A DNA stretch of 64,000 nucleotides, from positions 293,964,590 through 294,028,589 of the forward strand of contig NC_089492.1 in assembly GCF_036850765.1 (NCBI RefSeq). Direction: 5' to 3'. Below, piece by piece: positions 11,696-23,400 of the stretch. A program made the position numbers and the translations under genes. The stretch comes from Saccopteryx bilineata (Eukaryota; Chordata; Mammalia; Chiroptera; Emballonuridae). Within the stretch, counting starts at the first letter, position 1. Each line of letters begins with the position of its first letter. The notes under the pieces are model-generated. The model had not been told where the DNA came from. It did no database searches and was given only the letters and a program-made list of their open reading frames with translations.

Positions 11696-12225
11696 CATTG
11701 CTTGATTGAGATGTGTTCAGTTGACCTTCACAGATAACATGTTTTCATAAACATGAATGCAAGAACCTCTACCTGCAACATGATTATAACTCAATAAAGG
11801 CTCAGATGATGGTTTTCATTTTTTAGAAATAAGTATTTAAATTAAAGTATTAACATTATTATATTTGACATAATCCTTAGGCATGCTAGGTAGATTTTAA
11901 TTCTGTAGCATGTGAACATAAATTTTATATGCACTGGGGAACCAACAAATTAGTATGACCAGTTTTATTGCCATTATTCACTTGGTTACACTGGAACAAA
12001 ACCTGCATGTCTCAGGAATGCTCATAATTGCATTTCTTTGATGTTGTCAACATGTTCCCCATTGTGTGTAATAAACTAGAGGCAGAGGACTCAGATCAAA
12101 TATAGGTTGACTCTAGCCACATTGCTGAATATGCAGAGCTGAGATTTCTATTAGCTTGTGTTTTGTGCCACTAAATTTGCATAGTGGGCCCAACTGAGGC
12201 AGTGCACATAATGTTAGGTTTTGGT
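11696..12225. other. Intergenic spacer between units A and B
   Basis: This AT-rich spacer matches 37780-38330. No gene signature is seen. Confidence 0.6.
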
Positions 12226-12673
12226 TTTTTTTTGTTTGTTTGTTTGTTTTTGTGTTTTTTTTGCATTTTTCTGAAGCTGGAAACAGGGAGAGACAGTCAG
12301 ACAGACTCCCGCATGCGCCCGACCGGGATCCACCCGGCACGCCCACCAGGGGGCGACGCTCTGCCCACCAGGGGGCGATGCTCTGCCCATCCTGGGCGTC
12401 GCCATGTTGCGACCCTCCTGGGTGTCGCCATGTTGCGACCAGAGCCACTCTAGCGCCTGGGGCAGAGGCCACAGAGCCATCCCCAGCGCCCGGGCCATCT
12501 TTGCTCCAATGGAGCCTTGGCTGCGGGAGGGGAAGAGAGAGACAGAGAGGAAGGCGCGGCAGAGGGGTGGAGAAGCAAATGGGCGCTTCTCCTATGTGCC
12601 CTGGCTGGGAATCGAACCCGGGTCCTCCGCACGCTAGGCCGACGCTCTACCGCTGAGCCAACCGGCCAGGGCC
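12226..12673 (-). repeat. SINE type A, long copy
   Basis: It ends at GAGCCAACCGGCCAGGGCC. The body has extra tandem copies of the 'gcgacgctctgcccacc' and 'gtcgccatgttgcgacc' phrases, making it longer than usual. The sister block near 38325 lacks it; 'aatgttaggtttt' flanks both sides as a TSD. Confidence 0.9.
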
Positions 12674-12865
12674 AATGTTAGGTTTTTTAAATCAACTTCC
12701 CACAGTGACATTCTGCTTGAAGAGGCCACGTGCCAAATGGCCTGATAAACAAGAAACTGGCAGGTGCCTGACATCATAAAGAGCAGATCCTGAAGAAAGA
12801 CATGCAAGAACATCTGCTAAAGTTAAGTCACACATGCACGCCACATATAACCATGACCTAGAAAT

Positions 12866-13150
12866 AGGCCCTGGACAGTGGACTCAATGAATACAGCATC
12901 AGCCTGGAATATGAACATCCCTGGTTTGATTCCTCATCACAGCACACATTAAAAAATGACCATCGGCTTCTCTTCTCCTCTCTCTTTCCCTCTTGCAGCC
13001 AGTGCCTCAGTTTGTTCAAGTGTCAGCCCCAGGCACTGAGGATTGCTCAATGGATTTGAGAAATAGCCCCAGATGGAGGTTGCTGGGTGGATCCCAGTAG
13101 GGGCACATGTGGGAGTCTATACTATTCTTTTCCCTTCGCACTTAAAAAAA
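12866..13150 (+). repeat. Old type A-like SINE
   Basis: The head AGGCCCTGGACAGTGGACTC and B box TGGTTTGATTCC are recognisable. The orthologous copy is at 38511-38795, so it predates the duplication. Confidence 0.75.
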
Positions 13151-13799
13151 TTACCTCAACTAAAGTGCATTAGAAAGCACTTGATATTTTTGGTGTATAT
13201 TTGGGGTTCATGCCCCAATATCTACACTGGGCAGGCCAGAAACTGAGAACAAGGCCCATACACCAGGCTAGAAGCCAGATCTTTTCTTAACCTTCTATAT
13301 CTATCTGTCTCTTAATTTTTTTTTATATCTTCAAACAAAGCAGGATTAATATCTGAATCCCTAACTGCATACGACCACTCATTTTTGGGTGAGCCCACAC
13401 TCTCTTTGTTCAATATGTACAGTATTTCTTATAAACTTTCACTGTGCTTGCTTCTGCAGTTGTCTTCTCTAAGTTCTTTCTCCCAAAAAACACAAGACTG
13501 AGGGCTGAGGATTGAGATCCACTTTTGGAACGACCCTGGCCTGAGTGAACGGACAGTACAACTCTTCTTAGGGTTTTCATCTGATGTTACGTTTATCCAC
13601 TGGAATTTTATCTATTGTGCCAGCTGTCATTGAGGGTATTTGGTTGAAGTAATTGGTTGATGGTCATTGGTTAAATCCATGACTTTTTGTACTTTTTTTA
13701 GACATTTCTATATTTTACCTATTTTAATCAGCACTTCTGCGTTTATTACATAGAAATTATCTGTAAAGAAGAAAAAATTGTAATTTATATTTGTTTACC
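13151..13799. other. Spacer, no gene
   Basis: The spacer matches 38810-39435. No coding or RNA gene is seen. Confidence 0.6.
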
Positions 13800-13806
13800 C
13801 TAAAGC

Positions 13807-14194
13807 TAAGGTGAGCAACTGTCCTCCTCCAGGGAGGACAGTTCTTTTTTTGTAATGACGTCCTCCCTTGAAAAGTGTCCTCCTACATGTCCTCCTTCTT
13901 GATATTGGAAGACTAATCTATAAATGTCCATAATTGACCCATGCAGAGTCAATCCATTGCGTGTGATGTGATGTATTTGTATTTAATGAGTACTTTGTTC
14001 TTACTGATTATTAAAAATTAATATCCATGTAAGAATAATTACATTATAAAATATTACAAATGTTTTTATTATGCATTTATCATATTGTAGTGTATTATTG
14101 TTGCAATGAATAAAATGTCTCTTTTATTTACAATGTTTGTTTTCTTCAATTAATTTTTATACTCCATTTTATTGTAAAAATGTTGGTCACCTTA
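13807..14194. mobile_element. MITE-like DNA transposon with TSD
   Basis: The ends are inverted: TAAGGTGAGCAA at the left and TTGGTCACCTTA at the right. CTAAAGC flanks it at 13800-13806 and 14195-14201; counting one further base gives an 8-mer with one mismatch. The sister copy (39443-39626 plus 43886-44113) is split by an ERV. Superfamily not assigned; the TSD length suggests hAT. Confidence 0.75.
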
Positions 14195-14257
14195 CTAAAG
14201 CGCAGTCTGTGCATCAAAGCAAGGAAAGAGCTTGATAACCGTGCTTTTTCCGGCCAT

Positions 14258-14540
14258 TTTTTTGTTTGTACAGAGGCAGAGAGAGACAGAGAGAGCGAGA
14301 GAGGCACAGACAGATATCATGGGAGAGAAATGAGAAGCATCAGTTCTTTGTTGCAGGACTTTAGTTGTTCATTCCTTTCTTTCTCATATGTACCTTGACT
14401 GGAAGGCTATAGCGGGACAAATGACCCTTGCTCAAACCAGATGAGCCAGCACTCAAGCTGGCGACGTTGGGGTTTCAAACCTGTGTTCTCAGTGTCCCAG
14501 TCCAGCGCTCTATCCACTGTCCAACTGCCTGGTCAGGCAT
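14258..14540 (-). repeat. SINE type B
   Basis: It runs from TTTTTGTTTGTACAGAGGC to CAACTGCCTGGTCAGGC. The sister copy at 44178-44530 shares it and additionally carries a U2 snRNA fragment. Confidence 0.88.
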
Positions 14541-14559
14541 TCCGGCCATTTTCAAAACG

Positions 14560-14999
14560 TCATTTGGACAGGGACTTTTGAATTTCTCGGCAATAAACTT
14601 GGGGGAGTCCTGGCCTCAGCTGCAAGAAGAAAGAATGCCCGCCTTGGATTGCAGAAACTGCATTACCCAGAAGGCGCTGCGCCGTCGACCGCAGAGTACG
14701 CCAGAGAAGAACGAGCAAACGGTGTTTTCGCTCTTGCAAAGCGTTTAGGGGTGGGACTTCCGTGGTTCTTGCTCGTCTTTGGTGACTCTCAAGATCTGTC
14801 ATAGATTCTGAAACGGTGAGTCGCGTTGGATACAGTGAGGAAGGAAAACGCTAGATTCAAGAATCGTAGTCCGTACCTGCACAAAGTGTGAGTCTCCTCT
14901 CGGAGGACCTGCACCAGGGCCTGACGGGACTGCCGTGCATTGAGCCACCTCCTCGCCCGTCGCACCCGCGCGCTCCGGACTCCGAAGAGTCGAAGGGCG
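14560..14999 (+). promoter_or_regulatory. Unit B promoter and 5' UTR region
   Basis: This GC- and CpG-rich stretch lies directly upstream of the first coding exon. It contains a strong ZNF143/THAP11-like site at 14657-14681 (ACTGCATTACCCAGAAGGC followed by GCTGCG). No TATA box is evident. The same architecture is seen upstream of units A and D. The transcription start cannot be placed from sequence. Confidence 0.7.
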
Positions 15000-15032
15000 A
15001 TGGCGGCGGCTGCGCTGAGGCGCTCGGCCGAG
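15000..15032 (+). CDS. KZFP unit B, first coding exon
   Basis: The ATG at 15000 is in a strong context (G at -3, G at +4). It opens 11 codons reading MAAAALRRSAE and ends at a consensus donor, GAG|GTGAGT. Short alanine-rich first exons of this kind are standard for KZFP genes of the ZNF587/ZNF551 type. The exon ends in phase 0, matching the KRAB exon at 28906. The intron to the KRAB exon is 13.9 kb, and most of that is one antisense provirus (17078-26249). Confidence 0.85.
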
Positions 15033-15557
15033 GTGAGTGAGTGTGATGCTGAGCATATGAGTTTGTAAACCTTAGGCATAGTTAGTTTACTCACTTTTAT
15101 TGTTTCAAAATGGCACTGGGCTGCCTCGTGTGTGGTGGCCCGCAGAGCAGGGCAGCTGATTGCAAATTGCGGGTTGCATTCCTCCCTGAGAAGCGCCATT
15201 GTTTTTGCTAATGTGTGCAGGAGGAGAGGGTTTTGCACCAGCAAGTTTTGAAAGAAAAGAACAGAAGAGGAAGAAAGATTCTGCCCCCACCACTGGAAGG
15301 TGCGGCAGGATTTTCTTTTCTCCCTGTGAGGAAGGAGGGGCCGGCCTCCTCTTACCTGAGAAGGAAGAAATGAATAAAATACAAAAGAAAGGACCCAGCA
15401 AAGGTAACCGAGTCAGGCAGTGATAAATCAGCTACATCCCATATTTCTCTCAAGGAGTGCTTAAGAGTCACTTACTACACAAAACAAGAATTGCACGATC
15501 TGTATTTAACTATGGCCAGTGATCTTGAAACCCTTTCCCCTTTATTGACGCCACCAA
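15033..15557 (+). other. Unit B intron 1, proximal part
   Basis: No gene or known repeat is recognised here. The sequence is not found in unit C, where an ERV replaces the promoter and this stretch. Confidence 0.55.
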
Positions 15558-16303
15558 ATCTTTCCCTGTCCTCTCCTTGAGTCCTGGGAAACCTTAAACA
15601 AAGAAATCACATGCCCATTGCTTAGATATTGTAAAAGTATATATATATAACCTGTGAGAAAGTCAACTTGGGGAGCCAGTGTTTTGGAGCTACAAGCTGT
15701 ACCTCCTCTGAGTGACTGTTATCCGTGGGGTCACTTCCAGTTACACCTGATCCCTTGCCCTCTGCGGGGAAAGCAGGTTTCTGATTTTCCCTTGGCTTTC
15801 TCATGGTTTTCCTGTCTTGGGGAGACTCCAATAAACAGAATGGCCCACCATCCTCGGGCTCCACTTTTTCTTTACTGTGCACCTGAATTCAATGAGGAAC
15901 TTGGATGTGAATTGTAAGGTATTTTTCCCGCCAAGAAGGAAGGAAGGGGCGTAGCCACCAAGTGTGGAATAGTAAAGGTTTTATTTATTGTAGTACAGAG
16001 CGTTTCTCCAATGAGATACTGGCCCAATAGATGGAGGTCAGGAAAATCGCGCATGGAGAGACTGTGTGGGCAAATTTAAAGGGGTCCTAGAGGGAAGTCG
16101 GGCTAATATGATGTAGCAAAATCTCACTGGCTGACAGTCGCTTTTTTCCCCAAGGACTCCTTGGAGGTTTTTTTTTGGCGCGATTGGTTGTGGGCAGTCC
16201 TAGCCAAAGTTCCCGGGTTCCTCACATGACCTTTCCCCGTTATCCACCGATCTTACATGAATGGTCACGATGGTGGCGGCACTTGACTTACAAGCAGTCA
16301 GTC
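15558..16303 (+). mobile_element. Old LTR remnant, interrupted by a younger solo LTR
   Basis: The 3' end reads 'ggtcacgatggtggcggcacttgacttaca', matching the 3' end of the solo LTR family at 52841, 54240 and 56396. A sister copy is at 48790-49203, so it predates the duplication. The 5' boundary is unclear. It is split at 15913-16257 by another LTR. Confidence 0.6.
15913..16257 (-). mobile_element. Solo LTR with 5-bp TSD
   Basis: It begins TGTAAGGTATTT and ends GATCTTACA. TGAAT flanks it at 15908-15912 and 16258-16262. The sister sequence at about 49165-49175 reads straight through with no insertion. The strand is inferred from a TTTATT segment (reverse AATAAA) at about 15980. Confidence 0.85.
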
Positions 16304-16348
16304 ATGTCTAGACTGGGAGGCAGATCCCTATACTTTTATTCTTAGGGT

Positions 16349-16520
16349 CCTTGGAACCACAGAAGGTTCACAACAGAGAGGAACACAGTTTTCAAGGTGT
16401 CTTAAATCTTGCTGAAAGAAGAATTAGCCTACAGTGGGGTGATGAGGACAGTGAGGCCCAGGAGTTGAATTCCTGTCCAAGGTCACAGAGTTGGGAAGAA
16501 GCAGCAGTGAGTACTGATGA
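16349..16520 (+). repeat. Conserved intronic block with MIR-like core
   Basis: It is the sister of 2430-2640 and 49881-50100, with the MIR-type phrase 'ccaaggtcacagagttgg'. Confidence 0.6.
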
Positions 16521-17077
16521 AGTAGGATTTATTTAGCTGGCTTATCTGCATGACCCCAAAATAGACAACAAAACACGTGCTCCCTGAAGTTAGATTTCTT
16601 ATATATTAGATACCTTTACAGCTTTAGCTTTCAGGTGACAAATGCCAGATTTCTATGACTTCTTTGTTTTAAGGTCTTCATGACTGTCATATTTTAGGGA
16701 GGGGAAGGAGAGAGGAGTACCGAGAGTCTGTCCTTGATAATCCTTTCATTCGTTCTTATTGGAGTTGCAATTTCATTTCCAGGAACTGATAACAAGCGAA
16801 TTCCACACCCGTGGTTTGTTATTTTCTAGACTTTTCTGCCTGGCCTTGTTCACTTAGTCAAGAACATTGAAGTCACAGGCTGGAGTGTAGGATCCCAGAC
16901 ATTGCAGGCCCCACCATTCTTCTGCTTTATTCTGGTTTCTCCTTCCTCACCTCCAGACTGTTTTCTTGGTATTTTCTCAGTTCTTGGATGCAGAAATCAA
17001 TGCAGTACCCCCAAGCCCTGTGTCCTGAATACAGGCTATAGGTGAAATGACTGTGCCCAGCATTTGGTGATAAATGT

Positions 17078-17820
17078 TGTAAAGTACCTGAACCTCAATT
17101 CCATGAGTTTACATAGAGGCACCAAGTCCAGATGAATTTTGAAGACTTTTATTAAAGGAGGAGATTTATTAAATATTCCGGCCGCATATGGCTGACATGG
17201 GGCAATTGCAAACCCAAATCATGTGCCCCAAATACATTTCAGGAGCTGTTAATATACCCCTGATCAAACCCAGGCGGGGGAGAGCATGACATCATGGCAC
17301 CAGCTTACAACATTTGTTTATAGGACCTATAAAAACATTTCTACACATTAAAACTTATAAGGTATAACACAATAGCAGAAATGTTATTCCACATATTAAA
17401 AGATATTCCTAAATTTTCTAGTGTTCATTTGCCATTCCTTTGTTTAGAGATATATACATTAATTACACGCTTTCAAGAGGGGAGGAATAGTTTCCATGGC
17501 GCTAGGGGATAAAATGCCTGCAAATGGCTCATCAAATAAGAAAAGGTTTTTTTTTTTTAATCTCTCCCTTCCTAAACCTGGCTAGCTATTTACCTGCTTC
17601 CTCACAAGTGTGAGGGGAAGGATGGGAAACCAAATCTTCTTTCCCTCTTCATTTACAATACAATGCTATCGGCCATCCTGAGTTGGTGCCAATCACACAA
17701 GTATAGAAATTACATCTACAAAATCTCTCTGCACGCCTAGCCCAAATTAATAAAATGTTCTTTAAGCTTTCTAAACTATTAATATTAATTAATTCTGTAG
17801 TTTTTTGGTACATTACTACA
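17078..17820 (-). repeat. Provirus 3' LTR
   Basis: On the + strand it starts TGTAAAGTACC and ends TACATTACTACA. It holds a reversed AATAAA near 17747. The adjoining 17821-17836 gives a G-rich polypurine tract on the minus strand (CCAGTGGGGAA), as expected next to a 3' LTR. Confidence 0.9.
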
Positions 17821-18136
17821 TTCCCCACTGGTTTTATATCTTGTGTCAAATCCTTGACTTAATTTACTGAAGAGCATGAAGCTGTTGTGTAGGAATATTA
17901 ACTTATAACATGTAACAGATATTTAACAGACAGCATTAGTAGCAGTACAGTTTACTAAAGAAACAAATATTATTAATTAATTTCTTATAAATTGTACAAA
18001 CCTTTTGCAACTTACATAAAATAATCAGCTTTTCTAACAATTTATATTTTTCAGAACTTTTCATTTTAAAACCTTAAACCTTTAGTGACAATTAAGCTGG
18101 CTTTCATTTTATCTTAGTTTGCCTCTCATGCAAAGT

Positions 18137-18412
18137 CTAATTAAAAATGGTGTCCTTAGTGAGTTTCTTCATACATTCGTCATACGTAGACCAACCAGCT
18201 TCCGGTTTGTGGTTGGAGTATGGCATGCCTTCTACCTTGGCAGCAGTGGGAGTGGTCAGGATAATGGTGTGTGGACCCGTCCATGTGGGAGTCATTCCTT
18301 GGGTGATGTACTGAATCACCTGGCAATGCTGGAAGCGCCTCTCGGACAGTCTTTTGAACAGCTTGCTGTGTGATCTGCAAACCCTGCAAGTACTTAAGGA
18401 ATGGGTGGTCAC
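18137..18412 (-). pseudogene. Decayed integrase C-terminal region of the provirus
   Basis: The minus-strand frame holds TPTWTGPHTIILTTPTAAKV, which matches the conserved beta-barrel segment of gammaretroviral integrase C-termini (W-x-GP then LTTPTA-K-V). It is a fragment of an old pol gene, broken on both sides. Its place near the 3' LTR fits pol running into the env start. Confidence 0.75.
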
Positions 18413-18831
18413 ATTTCCTTTACAATTTTAATTGCCCTGAACCCTTTGGTGCCTGTGGGCACGATGTAACTTCAAATTAGTTTCTAATTAATATTGAGTT
18501 CCTTTCTTACCAGCTTTGAGACTGTGGACACAAATGTAGGCCCAACACTGGAATGGGCAAGCTAAACCTGGAAAGAATACTATATAGTAACTTTCTAACA
18601 ACTGTCACTATGTCCAGTTTTAGAAGGAAAAACCTTTATCTATTTTTCAATTATTCGATTAAAGTCTATTTCTAAATATTTACCTGGGAAATTTTTTTTC
18701 TCCGTGTTTCTTTTTGTGATTTTCTTATTTTTCTTAGTATTTACTTGGATACAAACTAAACACTCAGATATTATGTCTTCTGTAATAAATCCTAAGTAAG
18801 GCTTTTCTAATTATTCTTTCCTGTTGGTAAA

Positions 18832-19038
18832 ATTTTTTTTATTTTTATTTTATTTATTCATTTTTAGAGAGGGGAGAGAGAGAGAGACAGAGAAGGAGAG
18901 GAGAGAGAGACAGAGGGGGGGGGAGCTGGAAGCATCAACTCCCATATGTGCCTTGACCAGGCAAGCCCACGGTTTCGAACCGGCGACCTCAGCATTTCCA
19001 GGTCGATGCTTTATCCACTGCACCACCACAGGTCAGGC
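18832..19038 (-). repeat. SINE type C
   Basis: It runs from T-rich sequence and TTTTAGAGAGGGGAGAGAG to CCACCACAGGTCAGGC, the reversed type C head. It is inserted in the provirus. Confidence 0.88.
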
Positions 19039-19748
19039 GGTAAAATCTTTTTATAATTGGTTTCAAATAAAACTATCGCAATAAGGATCCCCAAACCCCA
19101 CTGGTTTTGAGTGGCATCTTCCTGCTCATTTGTTTGAATTTCTATGTTCCGATTTTTAGGCAGACTGGAAAAATGTAAAATAAACAACCAAATAAAAAGT
19201 AACTAATGCTAACAAATACTATAACAAACATCTTAATACATACAGTAAAGTGACCATAACCTACTAGATTATTAAACAAAGTCTTAACCAATATAACAGG
19301 ATTTAAAATAAAATAAAATTCTTACAGTCTTAAATGTCCTTAACATGTTATCGTAATTTTACTAAGTCTATGTTGAGACTATTATTGTTTCATATTATTT
19401 GCAAATGTAACCCAATTCTCACTTCAGTCTGAGAAATGTCACAAAGAGCAGGAGTCACATATATTCAGGAAAAGTTCAAAAGGCACTGGCACTGTGGTCA
19501 CATTCCTGCACTGTAGCTAGAGTCTAATTCCCAATGATTATTGCTTCTAGCTGGAATTAGGAGCAGGTCCCAGCCTAGAATAGGTATGGGGCATTGAGAC
19601 AAGAGAAATAAAGGAGATACTATACATTAAACAGAGTAACAGAAAATGAGACTTTTAATACCCACAATAGAGATCTTCGAGGGATAAATAAAACTCAAAT
19701 ATTAGACACGGTATAGTAAGTGACCCTTTTGTTTACAAGAAATGAGAT
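19039..19748 (-). other. Provirus internal sequence, coding content not recognised
   Basis: Part of it (about 19340-19740 and 20145-20330) is homologous to the retrocopy at 47360-48215. No intact frame is present. Confidence 0.6.
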
Positions 19749-20145
19749 CAGGCCCTGGCCGGTTGGCTCAGCGGTAGAGCGTCAGCCTGGCATGCGGGGG
19801 ACCCGGGTTCGATTCCCGGCCAGGGCACATAAGGAGAAGCGCCCATTTGCTTCTCCACTCCCCCCTCCTTCCTCTCTGTCTCTCTCTTCCCCTCCCGCAG
19901 CCGAGGCTCCATTGGAGCAAAGATGACCCGGGCGCTGGGGATGGCTCCTTGGCCGCTGCCCCAGGTGCTAGAAGTGGCTCTGGTTGCGGCAGAGCGATGC
20001 CCCGGAGGAGCAGAGCATTGCCCCCTGGTGGGCAGAGCGTCGCCCCTGGTGGGTGTACGGGGTGGATCCTGGTCGGGCGCATGCGGGAGTCTGTCTGTAC
20101 TCCCCGTTTCCAGCTTCAGAAAAATACAAAAAAAACAAAAAAAGA
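19749..20145 (+). repeat. SINE type A
   Basis: It has the full tRNA-like head with GGTTCGATTCC and an A-rich tail. AGAAATGAGATCAG before and after it is the TSD. The related retrocopy at 47276-48215 lacks it. Confidence 0.93.
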
Positions 20146-20844
20146 AATGAGATCAGTTTACCTGCTACTTGGAAGAAATAGCATAGGCTCGTTCATGGTG
20201 ACGTGAGATGGGGTCTATGGCCCTGGGCACCTTTAACCTTCAGTGGCAAGTCCCAGCAGGCTGGCAAGGTCAGGTCACAGGTGGTTGGATTAGAACTGGA
20301 AGAGACTGAACCCTCCCTTAGAGAAGATAAAGGGCAACTTACCCTCTAGTGTCCCTTTTCCCCACATCAAAGGCATGTCCCTGGTGGGGGCCCGGAAGCC
20401 TGGCAGGCTTTAGCTCAATGACCTTTCTTTCCATTTTTGAATCAGGGCCCTGATGGAATCCTATGAAGCCCCTTCAGGGCATTGGAGCCTTTAAGGGCAT
20501 ATGCCAAGAGCTGGTATTTTCCTGATCTCTTTTGGGCTCTATTTGCCTTTTCTGTCTTTTTCTTGGTCATTATAGACCTTAAAAGCCATACTCAGAAGAT
20601 ATCGCTGAGGGGCTTGAGGGTCCTTTTCTGTCTATATAAACTTTTGGAAATACAAAAAACATCGTTATTCGTTGGATTAATTAAAGAAGGTAAAAGCTTG
20701 CAAGAGAAACACGTTTGGCGTCTCTTTTAGGATTTTAGAGTCTCTCCGCTACTGAATAACTCAATACATTAGCATTTAAAAGAAATTCTTAACAATACTG
20801 TTTTAAAGTGATAATAAACTTAACATTACATAAAAGGATATTAT

Positions 20845-21190
20845 TGCCTGACCAGGCGGTGGCACAGTGGATAGAGCATCGGACTGGGATGCGGAGGATC
20901 CAGTTTCGAGACCCCTGAGATCTCCAGCTTGAGCGCAGGCTCATCTGGTTTGAGCAAAGCTCACCAGCTTGGAGCCAAGGTCGCTGGCTTGAGCAAGGGG
21001 TTACTCGGTCTGCTGTAGCCCCATGGTCAAGGCACATATGAGAACGCAATCAATGAACAACTAAGGTGTTGGTTGCAACGAAAAACTGATCATTGATGCT
21101 TTTCATCTCTCTCTCCGTTCCTGTCTGTCTATCCCTCTCTCTGACTCTGACTCTGTAAAAAAAATAAATAAATAAAAATTAAATTAAAAA
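20845..21190 (+). repeat. SINE type B
   Basis: It has the GCCTGACCAGGCGGTGGCAC head, CT-rich end and AAATAAATAAA tail. 'ggatattatt' flanks it on both sides as the TSD. Confidence 0.92.
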
Positions 21191-21232
21191 GGATATTATT
21201 AGCAATTATTATATATTTCCTAATATTTAAAC

Positions 21233-21757
21233 CAGGGGTCCCCAAACTATGGCCCGCGGGCCACATTCGGGCTTCTGAGGTCATTTATCTTGCCCCTGCT
21301 GTACTTCCCAAAAGGGCACCTCTTTCATTGGTGATCAGTGAGAGAAGCACAGGATGCATCCGCATTTTGTGCTCCTGGAGTACTGTATATGGCAGCGCCG
21401 CAAAGCGTGGCATCACTCACGTACAGTACTACTTGTGGTGACACGGGACACACGCGTCATAGCTCCGGAAGCGCGTCATATCACTTGTTACGGCTAGCAG
21501 TGACAAATATGGAACCAGACATTGACCATCTCATTAGCCAAAAGTAGGCCCATAGTTCCCATTGAAATACTGATCAGTTTGTTGATTTAAATTTACTTGT
21601 TCTTTATTTTAAATATTGTATTCCTGTTTTGTTTTTTTACTTTAAAATATGTGCAGTGTGCATAGGGATTTGCTCATATTTTTTTTTATAGTCCGGCCCT
21701 CCAACGGTTTGAGGGACATTGAACTGGCCCCCTGTGTAAAAAGTTTGGGGACCCCTG
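21233..21757. mobile_element. hAT-type MITE, longer form
   Basis: The ends CAGGGGTCCCCAAACTATGG and GTTTGGGGACCCCTG are inverted repeats. The flanks ATTTAAAC (21225-21232) and ATCTAAAC (21758-21765) are an 8-bp TSD with one mismatch. Compared with 2861-3191 it keeps about 190 extra CpG-rich bases (about 21350-21545), ending in a short open stretch starting MEPDIDHLISQK. It lies inside the provirus, so it inserted later. Confidence 0.92.
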
Positions 21758-21857
21758 ATCTAAACTAAGATTTTAATATTACAGGGCTATGAGACAGCAA
21801 ATAAAAGGAATTAACAAATGGCCTTTGAAATAACATACAGATTTCTAACATGGAAAA

Positions 21858-22171
21858 TACTTTTTTTTTTTTTTTTACAGAGACAGAGAGTCAGAGAGAG
21901 GGACAGACAGGAACGGAGAGAGATGAGAAGCATCAATTCTTTATTGCGACACCTTAGTTGTTCATTGATTGCTTTCTCATATATTCTTTGACCATGGGGC
22001 CACAGCAGACCTAGTAACCCCTTGCTCAAGCCAACAATCTTGGGTCCAAGCTAATGAGCTTTGCTCAAACCAGATGAGCTCGCGGTCAAGCTGGTGACTT
22101 CAGGGTCTTGAACCTGGGCCCTCTGCATCCCAGTCTGACGCTCTATCCACTGTGCCACTGCCTGGTCAGGC
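21858..22171 (-). repeat. SINE type B
   Basis: It runs from poly-T/ACAGAGACAGAGAGTCAG to CCACTGCCTGGTCAGGC. Confidence 0.9.
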
Positions 22172-23400
22172 GAAAATACTTTTTCACATATCAATGGGGA
22201 CAGTAAGTCATCACTCCTAACCCTGTGGTCAGAAAATTTATTAGTCAACAGAGCCAATTAAAATACAACAACTGAAATTCTTTTAAGGGCCAAAATTTAA
22301 ATTTAAAATTATATAGGTAGGCACATTCCCTACTGAGGCAGCACCCACACATGGCACTCCGTTGGAGATCTATATCCAAGGGGGCAAAAGGCCTTATGTG
22401 GTCCACTAGCTGTTTACGAGTGGCAGATTGCTGACCAGGGTTCTTAGGAAAGGGGAAGAAGCAGAGGCATCCGGCAGGCCTGTCCCCTCTTGCACATTTC
22501 AAGGCTGGCTGAACCCTAGCCTTACCACGTGCAGGATGGCAGCGGCAGTGAGGCTCCGGGCTTTGTTCCAAGGTGGCACCTAACCTTCTCAGGACTCTCG
22601 TTCCCTCTTTCTCTGCTGCCAGTTTAGGGGCATGACTACCATGGGAGAGGTGGCGCAGACGGTGGGCCTTTGGACCCAGCATTTCCAAAAACTAAGCCAA
22701 CTTTCATTCCCTTTCCCCCGGCAGCTGTCTAGCTTCATTTCTTACAACAAAACCAGCAAATTAAAATATAACTTTTACAAATTTACCTTTCTAACAGTGG
22801 GCTGATTTAGCCTACATAAGGTTTCCAATTTTTCTGCAATTCCCTGAAAATTATTTTAACAATTTTTACTCTTATAGCTAAAGTAGTGGGTCTCCCCCCG
22901 TGAATCCCATGCCTCTTAAATTAGATAATAATCATCCCACACGAAGGAACTGAGAGACTTGGAGAGAAGCCAACACCTGCCTCGGCCCTGTGGGAGAGTG
23001 TCGGAACCATTCTATAATTATTTTTCACCTGGCCCTGTTTTCTTGTACAACCCGAGGCAGGCTGACTCCTAGCCTAACCGAGCACCAGAGGTGGCAGCAG
23101 GGCTTTTCTCTTGGCACTCAGCCTTCTGCTCGCTGTTTGCTTTCTGCTGGGGTGCACTGTGGGGTCGTGGACAGGAGCACGGCCAGGTGGGGAGGGAGCA
23201 TGCCTACATTTTGCCTCTCCAGGTGGTACCCCACCCCATCGTTCCACTCACTGGGCGTCCAGGCTCGGCTTTTCTCTCTTCTCTCACCCAGATCGCTTAT
23301 TTGCCAGTCATTCCCCCAGAGGTTGGAGAAACACTTTCCTGGGCGTATTCCTTCTTGCAATATGCACATTGATTTTTTCCTAGCGGAGTTTTAATTCTTT
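22172..23400 (-). other. Provirus internal sequence, unresolved
   Basis: This is GC-richer sequence lying downstream of the gag-like part on the minus strand. Open stretches exist on both strands (for example minus 22245-22688), but I recognise no retroviral domain in them. Confidence 0.45.

Noticed and set aside
19749..19828. tRNA gene candidate (paired GCCCTGG/CCAGGGC ends, D and T arms)
   Set aside because: It is the head of a type A SINE, with the SINE body, tail and TSD following. The same structure recurs throughout the window.
22990..23394. 134-codon + strand open frame
   Set aside because: It is antisense to the provirus, which reads on the minus strand, and shows no domain or conservation.
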